Numbered from the stretch's first letter, positions 16,917-26,768 are shown. The stretch: 64,000 bases of DNA from Streptomyces sp. Je 1-79 (GCF_025195125.1 NZ_JAMGSL010000006.1:169815-233814); one strand, 5' to 3'. Made by a program: numbers and translations. The notes: generated from the letters alone by a model not told the origin.

Positions 16917-19900
16917 GTGCAGGGACGATTCAAGAGGGATGGCAGCAACGCTGCCGCAGAGCAGGAGCCTCGCGCCGGAACCGATCGCGGTTCCTCGGCC
17001 CAGCACGCCCAGAACCCTGGTCAGGGGCCGGCAGGCGGTGACAGCGGCACGGCCGCCGCCGCCGATTCCAGCGCCCCGGCCGGCAAGAAGCCCAAGGGCG
17101 AGAACGAGGTCGGACCTCGAATAGCCCTGCGCAACTGGCGCATCTCGACGCGTCTGGTCGCCCTGCTGACCCTCCCCGTGGTCGCGGCCACCAGCCTCGG
17201 CGGCATCCGCATCAGCGAGTCGCTCCAGGACATCGAGCAGCTCGACCACATGCAGCTGCTCACCAAGCTGACCGAAGAGGCGACCGACCTCGCCAAGGCC
17301 CTCCAGGCCGAGCGCGACCTGTCCGCCGGTCCGCTCGCCAACGGCAAGTCGGCCGGTGACTACCAGGTCGCCAACCCGCGCAAGAACACGGACCGGGCCC
17401 AGAAGGCGTTCATGGACGCCACCGCGGAGATCCCGGCCACCGAGGGCGACGAGGCGCTGCAGAGCATCCGCCAGAACGTAAGCCAGATCGCGTCCCAGGT
17501 CGTCCAGATCGGCGGCATCCGCCAGGAGGCGTACAAGGACGGCGTCGCGCACTCGGTGACCGTCGAGGCGTACAGCCGCCTCATCCGCTCGCTGCTCAGC
17601 CTCTCCCAGGACATGGCGCAGGCGACCAGCAACCCCGAGATGATCAAGCGGACCCGGGCGCTGGCGGCCTTCTCCTCCGCCAAGGAGTACGCCTCCGTCC
17701 AGCAGGCGATCATCGCCGCCGCGCTCCCTTCGAGCGACAACCGGCGCGGCAAGCTGGAGCCGGGCGACCGTCTCTACGGCTACGCGGCCCAGCAGGGCGA
17801 GAAGGTCCAGCTCAAGCAGTTCCAGACCATCTTCGAGTCGGCGGGCGGCGACGCCGACGCGCTGACCAGCACGCTGACCAGCGGCAACCCGTCCATCGAC
17901 GCCGCGGACAAGTACGCGGACCGGGTGCTGAGCATCGACTCCGGCATGACCGACCGCGTCCCGCGTGGTCACCTGAACTTCACCGACGAGTACGGCACCA
18001 AGATGCAGGCCATGGCCGTCATCGAGGCCGACCTGCTCGACAAGATGGAGACCAAGGCCCGTGAGCTGCGGGCCGAGTCGCAGCGCGAAGCGATCATCAA
18101 CGGTGCGCTGATCCTGCTCGTCCTCGGTGTCTCCCTCGTCGGCGCCTTCGTCGTGGCCCGGTCCATGATCCGGTCGCTGCGCCGGCTCCAGGACACCGCC
18201 ACCAAGGTCGCCCAGGACCGTCTGCCCGAGCTCGTCAAGCAGCTCTCCGAGTCCGACCCGCAGGACGTCGACACCTCCGTCGAGTCCGTCGGTGTGCACT
18301 CCCGGGACGAGATCGGCCAGGTGGCCGCGGCCTTCGACGACGTGCACCGCGAGGCGGTCCGCCTCGCCGCCGAGCAGGCCCTTCTGCGGGGCAACGTCAA
18401 CGCGATGTTCACCAACCTCTCGCGCCGCTCCCAGGGCCTCATCCAGCGTCAGCTCTCGCTCATCTCCGAGCTGGAGTCCCGCGAGGCCGACCCGGACCAG
18501 CTCTCCTCCCTCTTCAAGCTCGACCACCTCGCCACCCGAATGCGGCGTAACGGTGAGAACCTCCTCGTCCTCGCCGGCGAGGAGCCGGGCCGCCGGTGGA
18601 CCCGTCCGGTCCCGCTGGTCGACGTGCTCCGTGCCGCCGCCTCCGAGGTGGAGCAGTACGAGCGCATCGAACTGGCCGCCGTCCCGGCGACCGAGGTCGC
18701 CGGCCGCGTCGTCAACGACCTCGTGCACCTCCTCGCCGAGCTGCTGGAGAACGCCACGTCGTTCTCCTCGCCGCAGACGAAGGTCCGCGTCACCGGCCAC
18801 GCGCTCCCCGACGGACGGGTGCTCGTCGAGATCCACGACACCGGCATCGGCCTCTCCCCCGAGGACCTCGCCGCGATCAACGAGCGGCTCGCCTCGCCGC
18901 CGACCGTGGACGTCTCCGTCTCCCGCCGCATGGGTCTGTTCGTGGTCGGCCGCCTGTCCCTGCGACACGGCATCCGTATCCAGCTGCGCCCGTCGGACTC
19001 CGGCGGCACCACCGCGCTCGTCATGCTCCCGGTCGACGTCGCCCAGGGCGGCAAGAAGCCGGCGCCCAAGCCGGGCGCCGGTGGCCAGGGCGCGATGCCG
19101 CAGGGTCCGTCCGCTCCCGGTGGCCGTCTGACCGGCGGCCCCGGTGCTCCCGCGGCCGGTGGCCGTCCGGGCCTCGGCGGGGCGCCGTCGTCGTCCGCCG
19201 GGCTCCTGGGTGCCGGTGCGGGTGCCCCCCGCGGTCAGGTCGGCGCGGGCAGCGGTCCGCGTGCGGCGCTCCCCGGCCGGGACGGCGCCCCGCGCCAGAA
19301 CGGTCCGCAGGGCCAGGCACCGCAGCAGCCGCAGTCCCAGGGGCAGCCGACCGCGCAGATGCCGCAGGTCTCCCCCGACGCGCAGCGCCCGGGCGGCTTC
19401 GGCGGCGGCGCGCAGAGCGCGATCCCGTCCCGTACGGACGTCTGGGGCGGCCAGGGCCAGCAGGGCAACCAGGGCCAGGGCCAGAACAATCAGGGCCAGG
19501 CCCAAAGCCGGCAGCCGCAGCAGGGCCAGGGCAACCAGGCCGCGCAGGGCGGCCGTCCCGGCCAGGGCGGGTTCCCGCGTGCCGAGCTGCCCGGCGGCAA
19601 CCCCCAGCAGACGCAGCGCGCGCAGTCCACCAGCTGGGGCAACGACCAGGCGCAGCCGGTCCGCCGCCCGCAGCAGGACATGTCGCCGCTGGACGCCCCG
19701 CGCGGCCACGAGGACCCGGAGAACACGGGCCAGTACGCCCGTCCGGCTTCGCCTCAGGGACCGGGCTCCACGGGCCAGTTCCCGCGCCCGGACCTCGGCC
19801 GGCAGCAGCAGGCCCCGCAGGCGTACCAGCCCGGACCGCAGGACGCGGCGTCCACTTCGCAGTTCCCGCGCCCGGACTTCGGACAGCAGCAGGCGCCCCA

Positions 19901-20597
19901 GCAGCAGGCTCCGCAGGGCTACCAGCAGCAGGCGCCGCAGGCTCCGGCCCCGCGCCAGCGCGGCGGCAACGACTACGGTGCGCCCCGCCCGGCCGGGAAC
20001 CTGCCCCAGCAGCCCCAGCAGCCCCAGCTTCAGCAGCCGCGCCAGCCCGAGGCCCTGCCTCCGGCCGGCAGCTCCGCCGACGCGCGTACCCCGCTGTACG
20101 ACACGCTGGAGACCAACTGGTTCCACCAGAGCCAGGGCGGTCAGCAGCAGGAGCAGGGCGGCGACCAGGGTCAGCAGCGCCCCGACGCCCGGCAGACGCC
20201 GCAGGCTCCGGCGGCACAGCCCACTCCCCCGGCCCAGCGGCGCCCCGCCGCCCCGGCCGGCGGCGACGGCGGCAACGCCGGTCAGCAGCAGGGCGGTCCC
20301 GCCTCCTGGCGGACCTCGCCCAACGACGAGCTGGTGCGCCAGGCCGAGCGGGTCCGCAAGCCGGCGGCCGGCGGCATCACCACCTCCGGGCTGCCGAAGC
20401 GTGTGCCGCGCGCCAACCTCGTACCCGGGACCGCGCAGGAGCAGGCCCACACGGCCGGCCCTCAGGTCTCGCGTGCACCCGATGACGTCCGCGGCCGGCT
20501 CACCAATCTGCGCCGCGGCATCCAGCAGGGCCGCCAGGCGGGCAACTCCACAACGGGCAGTTTCCACGTCGGCCCCACCCACCAGCAGGAGCGATAG
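16917..20597 (+). CDS. cvnA: Conservon sensor kinase-like protein, first copy
   Basis: 1226-residue membrane histidine-kinase-like component of a conservon (G-protein-like signalling set of actinomycetes). Domains in order: basic/disordered N terminus; TM1 ~80-97; extracytoplasmic nitrate/nitrite-sensing-type domain ~98-388; TM2 ~391-412; HAMP-like helix (DEIGQVAAAFDDVHREAVRL); a helical segment with FKLDHLATRMRRNGENLLVLAG; HATPase near 600-705 (N-box LLAELLENAT, G1 EIHDTGIGLS); then a ~500-residue Gln/Pro/Gly tail containing STGQFPRPD repeats and a conserved final ~60 residues. GTG 16917 is chosen: the frame upstream lacks coding character. Overlaps nothing; cvnB starts at the next base. Confidence 0.92.
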   Translation: MQGRFKRDGSNAAAEQEPRAGTDRGSSAQHAQNPGQGPAGGDSGTAAAADSSAPAGKKPKGENEVGPRIALRNWRISTRLVALLTLPVVAATSLGGIRISESLQDIEQLDHMQLLTKLTEEATDLAKALQAERDLSAGPLANGKSAGDYQVANPRKNTDRAQKAFMDATAEIPATEGDEALQSIRQNVSQIASQVVQIGGIRQEAYKDGVAHSVTVEAYSRLIRSLLSLSQDMAQATSNPEMIKRTRALAAFSSAKEYASVQQAIIAAALPSSDNRRGKLEPGDRLYGYAAQQGEKVQLKQFQTIFESAGGDADALTSTLTSGNPSIDAADKYADRVLSIDSGMTDRVPRGHLNFTDEYGTKMQAMAVIEADLLDKMETKARELRAESQREAIINGALILLVLGVSLVGAFVVARSMIRSLRRLQDTATKVAQDRLPELVKQLSESDPQDVDTSVESVGVHSRDEIGQVAAAFDDVHREAVRLAAEQALLRGNVNAMFTNLSRRSQGLIQRQLSLISELESREADPDQLSSLFKLDHLATRMRRNGENLLVLAGEEPGRRWTRPVPLVDVLRAAASEVEQYERIELAAVPATEVAGRVVNDLVHLLAELLENATSFSSPQTKVRVTGHALPDGRVLVEIHDTGIGLSPEDLAAINERLASPPTVDVSVSRRMGLFVVGRLSLRHGIRIQLRPSDSGGTTALVMLPVDVAQGGKKPAPKPGAGGQGAMPQGPSAPGGRLTGGPGAPAAGGRPGLGGAPSSSAGLLGAGAGAPRGQVGAGSGPRAALPGRDGAPRQNGPQGQAPQQPQSQGQPTAQMPQVSPDAQRPGGFGGGAQSAIPSRTDVWGGQGQQGNQGQGQNNQGQAQSRQPQQGQGNQAAQGGRPGQGGFPRAELPGGNPQQTQRAQSTSWGNDQAQPVRRPQQDMSPLDAPRGHEDPENTGQYARPASPQGPGSTGQFPRPDLGRQQQAPQAYQPGPQDAASTSQFPRPDFGQQQAPQQQAPQGYQQQAPQAPAPRQRGGNDYGAPRPAGNLPQQPQQPQLQQPRQPEALPPAGSSADARTPLYDTLETNWFHQSQGGQQQEQGGDQGQQRPDARQTPQAPAAQPTPPAQRRPAAPAGGDGGNAGQQQGGPASWRTSPNDELVRQAERVRKPAAGGITTSGLPKRVPRANLVPGTAQEQAHTAGPQVSRAPDDVRGRLTNLRRGIQQGRQAGNSTTGSFHVGPTHQQER

Positions 20598-21020
20598 TTG
20601 AGCGCGATGAGCCAGGCGGCGCAGAATCTGAACTGGTTGATCACCAACTTCGTGGACAACACCCCAGGGGTGTCCCACACGGTGGTGGTCTCCGCCGACG
20701 GTCTGCTCCTTGCCATGTCGGAAGGATTTCCCCGTGACCGCGCCGACCAGCTGGCGGCGGTCGCGTCCGGACTGACCTCGCTGACCGCGGGGGCGTCCCG
20801 GATCTTCGAGGGCGGCTCCGTCGCCCAGACGGTCGTGGAGATGGAGCGCGGCTTCCTCTTCCTGATGTCCGTCTCCGACGGATCCTCCCTGGCCGTGCTG
20901 GCGCACCCGGAGTGCGACATCGGCCTCGTGGGCTACGAGATGACGCTGCTGGTCGACCGGGCCGGCAGTGTCCTGACCCCGGACCTCCGTGCAGAGCTCC
21001 AGGGGAGCCTGCTGCACTAG
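20598..21020 (+). CDS. cvnB: Roadblock/LC7 protein of conservon 1
   Basis: 140-residue Roadblock/LC7-domain protein (MglB-like), expected to dimerise and act with the CvnD GTPase. Sequence LNWLITNFVDNTPGVSHTVV leads to VSADGLLLAMSEGFPRD, then QTVVEMERGFLFLMSVSDGS. TTG 20598 directly follows the cvnA stop with AGGAG 5 nt upstream; ATG 20607 is the alternative. The first ~95 bp from ATG 20607 match the second cvnB (from 25707) with one mismatch. Confidence 0.92.
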   Translation: MSAMSQAAQNLNWLITNFVDNTPGVSHTVVVSADGLLLAMSEGFPRDRADQLAAVASGLTSLTAGASRIFEGGSVAQTVVEMERGFLFLMSVSDGSSLAVLAHPECDIGLVGYEMTLLVDRAGSVLTPDLRAELQGSLLH

Positions 21021-21152
21021 ACCCGTACCGATACAGGGCGGTACGCCCCTCCGTACCGCCCTGGGCATCAAGAAACCGTCCGGCCGCCCCACCCGGCCCC
21101 CCACCGGCCCCATCAGACGGCATGACCACGTGTCGTCACGCCCGGAGGATTC

Positions 21153-21560
21153 ATGACCCCGCCCCCCGCCTCTCACGATCCGTACGGCGGCTCGCTCGAC
21201 GAGTCGTACGGACATGAGGGCGACCAGCCGCTGGTCCGGCCCTACGCGATGACCGGCGGCCGGACCCGGCCGCGGTACCAACTCGCCATAGAGGCCCTGG
21301 TCAGCACCACGGCCGACCCGGCGCACCTCGCCACCCTGCTCCCGGAGCACCAGCGGATCTGCCACCTCTGCCGTGAGGTCAAGTCGGTGGCAGAGGTCTC
21401 GGCGCTGCTGTCGATGCCGCTCGGTGTGGCCCGGATCCTCGTCGCCGACCTGGCGGAGGCGGGCATGGTGGCGATCCACCAGCCGGGCAACGGAGAGGCC
21501 GGCGGCACGCCGGACGTGACACTGCTCGAAAGGGTGCTCAGTGGACTTCGGAAGATCTAG
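21153..21560 (+). CDS. cvnC: DUF742 protein of conservon 1
   Basis: 135-residue DUF742 protein with a winged-helix-like core: LVRPYAMTGGRTRPRYQLAI, then HQRICHLCREVKSVAEVSAL (CxxC) and LGVARILVADLAEAGMVAIH. ATG 21153 with GGAGG upstream. Its last 20 nt overlap the start of cvnD. In conservons this protein is thought to form a complex with CvnB and CvnD at the membrane; molecular role unsettled. Confidence 0.92.
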   Translation: MTPPPASHDPYGGSLDESYGHEGDQPLVRPYAMTGGRTRPRYQLAIEALVSTTADPAHLATLLPEHQRICHLCREVKSVAEVSALLSMPLGVARILVADLAEAGMVAIHQPGNGEAGGTPDVTLLERVLSGLRKI

Positions 21561-22134
21561 CGGCGGCTCCGCCCCTCAGGCGGCCCGCTCGACCACCAGC
21601 GCGAAGATCGTGGTGGCGGGTGGCTTCGGCGTGGGCAAGACCACGTTCGTCGGCGCCGTCTCGGAGATCAACCCGCTGCGTACCGAGGCCGTCATGACCT
21701 CGGCCTCGGCCGGGATCGACGACCTCACGCACACCGGGGACAAGACCACCACGACGGTGGCGATGGACTTCGGCCGTATCACCCTGGACCAGGACCTGAT
21801 CCTGTACCTCTTCGGTACGCCCGGTCAGGACCGCTTCTGGTTCATGTGGGACGACCTGGTCCGCGGCGCCATCGGCGCCGTCGTGCTCGTGGACACCCGC
21901 CGTCTCGCCGACTGCTTCCCCGCGGTCGACTACTTCGAGAACAGCGGCCTGCCGTTCGTCATCGCCCTGAACGGGTTCGAGGGGCATCAGCCCTACACGC
22001 CGGAGGAGGTCCGCGAGGCCCTCCAGATCGGTCCCGGCACCCCGATCATCACCACCGACGCCCGCCACCGCGCGGACGCCAAGAGCGCGTTGATCACGCT
22101 CGTGGAGCATGCGCTGATGGCACGACTCAAGTAG
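21541..22134 (+). CDS. cvnD: Conservon small GTPase, first copy
   Basis: 197-residue Ras/MglA-like GTPase. G1 is GGFGVGKTTFVGAV near residue 22, the switch/G3 region is LFGTPGQDRFWFMWDD (GQ as in Ras), and G4-like IALNGFEG is weaker than NKxD. GTG start at 21541 overlaps cvnC. Two blocks of 107 and 221 bp are identical to the second copy at 26749-27330 even at third positions, which points to gene conversion. Confidence 0.93.
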   Translation: MDFGRSSGGSAPQAARSTTSAKIVVAGGFGVGKTTFVGAVSEINPLRTEAVMTSASAGIDDLTHTGDKTTTTVAMDFGRITLDQDLILYLFGTPGQDRFWFMWDDLVRGAIGAVVLVDTRRLADCFPAVDYFENSGLPFVIALNGFEGHQPYTPEEVREALQIGPGTPIITTDARHRADAKSALITLVEHALMARLK

Positions 22135-22282
22135 GAGAACGCGTACGGAAGTTGTCGTACGCCTTTTGTGGAGGCGGCCTGTGTCCTATGCCACGGTCCG
22201 CCCCCGTGTTCATAACGTTTCGAAAGAGAATTGCGGCGCCACGGACACCCGACGCATCCGATCGGTACCACTGCGCTCACAT

Positions 22283-22306
22283 GAGCCCCGTCATTTGGCG
22301 GGGCTC
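22283..22306 (+). terminator. Hairpin between the two conservons
   Basis: GAGCCCCG-N8-CGGGGCTC followed by GTTCTTT. It lies in the 340-bp gap between cvnD and the second cvnA. A second weaker hairpin (GCGTACG-N8-CGTACGC then CTTTTG) sits at 22141-22166, right after cvnD. Either may terminate conservon 1 or attenuate conservon 2. Otherwise I see no gene in this gap. Confidence 0.6.
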
Positions 22307-22474
22307 GTTCTTTATGCCCGTTTTATCTGGGGCCCGGAGCGACGAAAACCGAAGCTCAGGGCTGTTTGGAGGGGACCCCCTTCACGTGCTGCAATTCATG
22401 AACTCCCGAGTAGTACGGCCCTGAACGAAACACCGGCACAACGTAGGTGCCGACGCCGAGAGGTTGTTGGTCGA

Positions 22475-25400
22475 GTGAGGCGAAGCAAGGAAAGCTCCGC
22501 GGAGCAGCAGGCGCGAGGCAACTTCACGCCGCCGGCGCGCATGGTGGCGCCGCCCGCGGAGGTGCCCGCGACGCCCCAGGCCGTCAGCGGCAAGGGGAGC
22601 TCCAGCAAGCTGTCCCCGCGCAACTGGCGGGTACCGACCAGGCTGAACGCGATCCTGCTCGTACCCGTGCTGGTCGGCCTCGTCATGGGCGGCTTCCAGG
22701 TGAACGGGGCGATCAACACCTGGCAGGAGGCGCAGAACGCCGAGAAGACGGCGCTCATCGTGCGCGCCGCCTCGGAGTACAGCCAGGCCCTGCTCAACGA
22801 GCGTGACCTGACCGCGGCTCCCCTGCTGACCGCCAAGTCCGCCGAGGACCGCAAGAGCGACGAGGTGGCCCAGGCGTACGCCGCCACCGACGCCGCCAAG
22901 GTCAAGTTCGACGAGGCCGTCAAGGACATGCCGGAGGGCGAGGGCCTCGAGCGCCGCCTGCGGCTGTTCCAGGACGAGATACCCAAGCTCGAGAAGCTCC
23001 GCCAGGCCGCGTACACGCGGGCCCTGGACCCCGTGAACACCCAGCTCGGGTACACCGGCGTCCAGCACTACCTGATGGAGTTCTCCAACGAGCTCGGGCT
23101 CGGCACCGGCAACGTCACCGCCTACGGCCGCACGCTCTACGCCGTCCAGCTCGCCAAGGGCGCCGAGTCGCTCCAGCGCTCGATCGGCACCCAGCTCCTG
23201 GTCCGCCCCAGCCAGAAGGGCGATGTCTTCGCCCAGCAGTCGGTGGCGTTCAACTCGTACAACTACCTGGAGCAGATCGCCCTCGGCGAGTACAACTCCG
23301 GTGGTACCCAGGCCGACGTGGACCGGCTCAAGGAAGTCATGTCCGGCAAGGCCGTCGAGGGCGCCAAGAAGATGGAGGCGGCCGGGATCACGCTGCCCAA
23401 GGGCGCCGACGGCTCCGTCTTCACCGGGGTGGCCAAGGAGATCGGTTCCGCCAAGGACGCCGACGCGATCAAGGACCTCCAGAAGAAGGGCATCACGCCC
23501 GAGACCTGGATGGCCGTCGCCACCGGCAAGTTCGACGGCTACACCGAGGTCGAGAAGGAGCTCGTCGACAAGGCCGTGACCGAGGCGGCCGCGATCTCCT
23601 CCGACGCCAAGACCGACGCCTTCGTCACCGGTGGCATCGTCGTGATCGCGCTCCTGGCCGCCTTCATCCTCGCCGGGATGATGGCCCGCCAGATGAGCCG
23701 CTCGATGCGCGAGCTGCGCACCGCCGCCTTCGCCATCGCCGAGCAGCGCCTGCCGATGCTCGTCGACCAGCTCTCCCGGACCGAGCCGGGCCGGGTGGAC
23801 ACCCGTGTCCAGCCGATCCCGATCGACTCCCAGGACGAGATCGGCGAGGTCGCCCGCGCCTTCGACCAGGTCCACCGCGAGGCCGTCCGGCTCGCCGCCG
23901 AGCAGGCCATGCTGCGGGGCAACGTCAACGCGATCTTCACCAACCTCTCGCGCCGCAACCAGTCGCTCATCGAGGGCCAGCTGACCCTCATCACCGACCT
24001 GGAGAACAACGAGGCCGACCCGGACCAGCTGGAGAACCTCTTCAAGCTGGACCACCTGGCCACCCGTATGCGGCGTAACGGCGAGAACCTCCTCGTCCTC
24101 GCCGGCGAGGAGCCGGGCCGCCGCTGGGACCAGCCGGTGCCGCTGGTCGACGTGATGCGCGCCGCCTCCTCCGAGGTGGAGCAGTACGAGCGCATCGAGC
24201 TGGCCGGTGTCCCCGAGGCCGAGATCCACGGCCAGGCCGTGACCGACCTCGTGCACCTGCTCGCCGAGCTCCTGGAGAACGCCACCACGTTCTCCTCCCC
24301 GCAGACCAAGGTCCGCGTCACCGCGACCCGACTGCCCGACGGCCGCGTGATGGTCGAGATCCACGACAAGGGCATCGGCCTGACCGCCGAGGACTTCGCG
24401 GACATCAACCACAAGCTGGCCAACCCGCCGACGGTGGACGCCGCCGTCTCGCAGCGCATGGGCCTGTTCGTGGTCGGCCGGCTGGCCGACCGGCACGGCG
24501 TCCGTGTCCAGCTGCGCCCCTCGGGCGAGCAGGCCGGTACGACCTCGCTGGTCATGCTGCCCGACGCGATCACCCACGGTGGTGGTGGCGAGCAGCTGCC
24601 CGAGAACGACTTCACGGTCTCGCAGATCATCCCGCAACAGCAGCAGCACGCCTTCGAGCCGGTGCAGCCGCAGATGCGGACCGCGGCGGAGCTCGGCTTC
24701 GACGACTCCCGCTACGAGCAGCCCGCGGACGACCGCCAGCTCGACCCGGTGAACCGTTCGCTGATGCGCGAGGAGCGCCGGGCGGCCCTGGAGTCGCAGA
24801 CGCAGGGCGGCGAGCGTCCGCTCTTCCGTGACGAGGTCGACCCCTCCCAGCAGGGGTACGCCCAGCACGAGCGCGAGCAGGAGTACGCGCAGGAGCAGTA
24901 CGGGCAGGAGTACGCCGACTACGGCCAGCAGCAGCAGGCCGGCGGGCACGAGGGCTACGCGTACCCCGAGCAGAGCTACGACGGCTATGCGCAGGCCACC
25001 GACGGCTACGCCGAGCAGCCCTATGCGGAACCGGCCTACCAGGGCCAGGACAACGGTCAGGCGTCGTACGGCAATGGCTACGAGCCCCAGGCCCAGCAGG
25101 GCGAGTGGCAGAACCAGGGCACGTACCAGGGCGGCTACGAGCAGCCGTACGGAGCGGAATCGGAATCTGCCCCCGGCGCTCCCGAAGCGGCTCCCGACCG
25201 CGTAGGCTTCGACCGTCCGGGTTCGCCTGCGAACCCCACCCCGGACGCCGGCCACGCGCTGACCGATGCCGGTCTGCCGCGTCGTGGCAGCAGCGCTCCG
25301 CAGGCCTCGCAGCCCGCGCAGCAGCCCCTGCCGACGCGGACGGCCCAGCAGCCGGCCCAGCGCCAGGCGTCCGCGCCGGCGCGGCAGAACGAAGCCGACG

Positions 25401-25699
25401 GTTCCGAGGACTGGCGCTCGACGAACGACGAGCGCTGGCAGCGGGCCGAGAAGCTCCGCGACCCGAAGGCGGGCGGGGTCACCTCGTCCGGTCTTCCGAA
25501 GCGGGTCCCCAAGGCCAATCTGGTCGAGGGAACGGCGGAGCAGACGCCGCAGGGCGGCCCCCAGGTCTCCCGCGCGCCTGAGGACGTCCGGGGCAGGTTG
25601 AGCAACCTGCGCCGCGGTGTCCAGCAGGGACGCAGCGCGGGAACGGACACGAACGGATCGGGCCTCGGCCCGGGCAGTACCTACAACCAGGAGCGTTAG
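22475..25699 (+). CDS. cvnA: Conservon sensor kinase-like protein, second copy
   Basis: 1074-residue paralogue of the protein at 16917-20597, same domain order: TM1 ~58-75, extracytoplasmic sensing domain ~76-380, TM2 ~383-403, HAMP-like segment, LDHLATRMRRNGENLLVLAG, HATPase (LLAELLENATTF, EIHDKGIGLT). The intracellular parts are close to copy 1, the sensor domains differ strongly, so the two likely read different signals. The tail is Tyr/Gln/Glu-rich (YAQEQYGQEYADYGQQQ) rather than Pro-rich, yet ends in the same conserved module. Start GTG 22475. Confidence 0.92.
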   Translation: MRRSKESSAEQQARGNFTPPARMVAPPAEVPATPQAVSGKGSSSKLSPRNWRVPTRLNAILLVPVLVGLVMGGFQVNGAINTWQEAQNAEKTALIVRAASEYSQALLNERDLTAAPLLTAKSAEDRKSDEVAQAYAATDAAKVKFDEAVKDMPEGEGLERRLRLFQDEIPKLEKLRQAAYTRALDPVNTQLGYTGVQHYLMEFSNELGLGTGNVTAYGRTLYAVQLAKGAESLQRSIGTQLLVRPSQKGDVFAQQSVAFNSYNYLEQIALGEYNSGGTQADVDRLKEVMSGKAVEGAKKMEAAGITLPKGADGSVFTGVAKEIGSAKDADAIKDLQKKGITPETWMAVATGKFDGYTEVEKELVDKAVTEAAAISSDAKTDAFVTGGIVVIALLAAFILAGMMARQMSRSMRELRTAAFAIAEQRLPMLVDQLSRTEPGRVDTRVQPIPIDSQDEIGEVARAFDQVHREAVRLAAEQAMLRGNVNAIFTNLSRRNQSLIEGQLTLITDLENNEADPDQLENLFKLDHLATRMRRNGENLLVLAGEEPGRRWDQPVPLVDVMRAASSEVEQYERIELAGVPEAEIHGQAVTDLVHLLAELLENATTFSSPQTKVRVTATRLPDGRVMVEIHDKGIGLTAEDFADINHKLANPPTVDAAVSQRMGLFVVGRLADRHGVRVQLRPSGEQAGTTSLVMLPDAITHGGGGEQLPENDFTVSQIIPQQQQHAFEPVQPQMRTAAELGFDDSRYEQPADDRQLDPVNRSLMREERRAALESQTQGGERPLFRDEVDPSQQGYAQHEREQEYAQEQYGQEYADYGQQQQAGGHEGYAYPEQSYDGYAQATDGYAEQPYAEPAYQGQDNGQASYGNGYEPQAQQGEWQNQGTYQGGYEQPYGAESESAPGAPEAAPDRVGFDRPGSPANPTPDAGHALTDAGLPRRGSSAPQASQPAQQPLPTRTAQQPAQRQASAPARQNEADGSEDWRSTNDERWQRAEKLRDPKAGGVTSSGLPKRVPKANLVEGTAEQTPQGGPQVSRAPEDVRGRLSNLRRGVQQGRSAGTDTNGSGLGPGSTYNQER

Positions 25700-25700
25700 T

Positions 25701-26120
25701 GTGAGCATGAGCCAGGCGGCGCAGAATCTGAACTGGTTGATCACCAACTTCGTGGACAACACCCCTGGGGTGTCCCACACGGTGGTGGTCTCCGCCGACG
25801 GACTCCTGCTGGCGATGTCCGAGGGTTTCCCCCGGGACCGAGCCGACCAGCTGGCGGCCGTCGCCTCCGGACTGACCTCGCTGACCGCGGGCGCGTCCCG
25901 CATCTTCGAGGGTGGTGCGGTCAACCAGACCGTCGTGGAGATGGAGCGCGGCTTCCTCTTCATCATGTCGATCTCGGACGGCTCCTCGCTGGCCGTGCTC
26001 TCCCACCCCGAGGCCGACATCGGTCTCGTGGGCTACGAGATGGCCCTGCTCGTCGATCGCGCGGGCAGTGTCCTGACGCCTGACCTCCGCGCGGAACTGC
26101 AGGGAAGTCTTCTCAACTAA
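25701..26120 (+). CDS. cvnB: Roadblock/LC7 protein of conservon 2
   Basis: 139-residue paralogue of the protein at 20598-21020, differing at few positions (for example FIMSISDGS for FLMSVSDGS). GTG 25701 follows the cvnA stop by one base, with GGAG 7 nt upstream; ATG 25707 is the alternative. The near identity raises the question whether the B proteins of the two conservons mix. Confidence 0.92.
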   Translation: MSMSQAAQNLNWLITNFVDNTPGVSHTVVVSADGLLLAMSEGFPRDRADQLAAVASGLTSLTAGASRIFEGGAVNQTVVEMERGFLFIMSISDGSSLAVLSHPEADIGLVGYEMALLVDRAGSVLTPDLRAELQGSLLN

Positions 26121-26213
26121 CAGACAGACAGTGCGTTTCACGCCACCGCACCGTAAGGTGCGGTGGCGCGGCTCCACAGGGACATGGACCGCGAGGCAGT
26201 CGGAGGAGGAGAC

Positions 26214-26768
26214 GTGGGGACACCCCCGGGCGGACACCCGTACAACGGTTTTGACGCGCACGCGCAGGGAGAAACCGCGCAGAACCGGTTCAACTTCCCC
26301 TCTGCCCCGAGCAGACAGGGCATGCAGCAGCCCTACCAGCAGCAGCCCCCGCAGGCGCCTTCGGCGTCCGCGGGCGGGCCCGGCGCCCAGCGGAACGCGG
26401 GCGGCTCGGGCCGGCAGGGCGGGAACCACAACCCGCTCGTGCGCCCGTACGCCATGACCGGCGGCCGTACCCGGCCGCGTTACCAGCTCGCCATCGAGGC
26501 GCTGGTCAGCACGACGGCCGATCCCGCCCGGCTGCAGGGGCAGTTGCCCGAGCACCAGCGGATCTGCCACCTGTGCTTCGAGATCAAGTCGGTGGCCGAG
26601 ATCTCGGCACTTCTCTCCATCCCCCTCGGCGTTGCCCGTATCCTCGTCGCCGACCTGGCGGAGGCCGGACTTGTCGCCATCCACCAGCCCGGCGGCGACG
26701 AGGCCGCCGGCGGTCAGCCAGACGTGACACTGCTCGAAAGGGTGCTCAGTGGACTTCGCAAGCTCTAG
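26214..26768 (+). CDS. cvnC: DUF742 protein of conservon 2
   Basis: 184 residues from GTG 26214, chosen for the GGAGGAGGA just upstream; ATG 26184 and GTG 26163 are in frame and possible. It has a disordered Gln/Pro-rich N-terminal extension of ~70 residues absent from the first copy, then the same core (LVRPYAMTGGRTRPRYQLAI, HQRICHLCFEIKSVAEISAL). Overlaps cvnD by 20 nt. Confidence 0.9.
   Translation: MGTPPGGHPYNGFDAHAQGETAQNRFNFPSAPSRQGMQQPYQQQPPQAPSASAGGPGAQRNAGGSGRQGGNHNPLVRPYAMTGGRTRPRYQLAIEALVSTTADPARLQGQLPEHQRICHLCFEIKSVAEISALLSIPLGVARILVADLAEAGLVAIHQPGGDEAAGGQPDVTLLERVLSGLRKL

Noticed and set aside
16654..16917. Possible 87-residue protein just before cvnA
   Set aside because: Third codon positions are mixed, no Shine-Dalgarno site, no motif; the stop merely overlaps the cvnA start.
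16914..21479. Minus-strand open frame of 1521 codons opposite conservon 1
   Set aside because: It is the antisense shadow of cvnA-D; long stop-free complements are normal at this G+C. The composition is repetitive Arg/Gly/Leu with no domain.
22382..26020. Minus-strand 1212-codon frame opposite conservon 2
   Set aside because: Same reason; the plus strand encodes recognised conservon proteins throughout.
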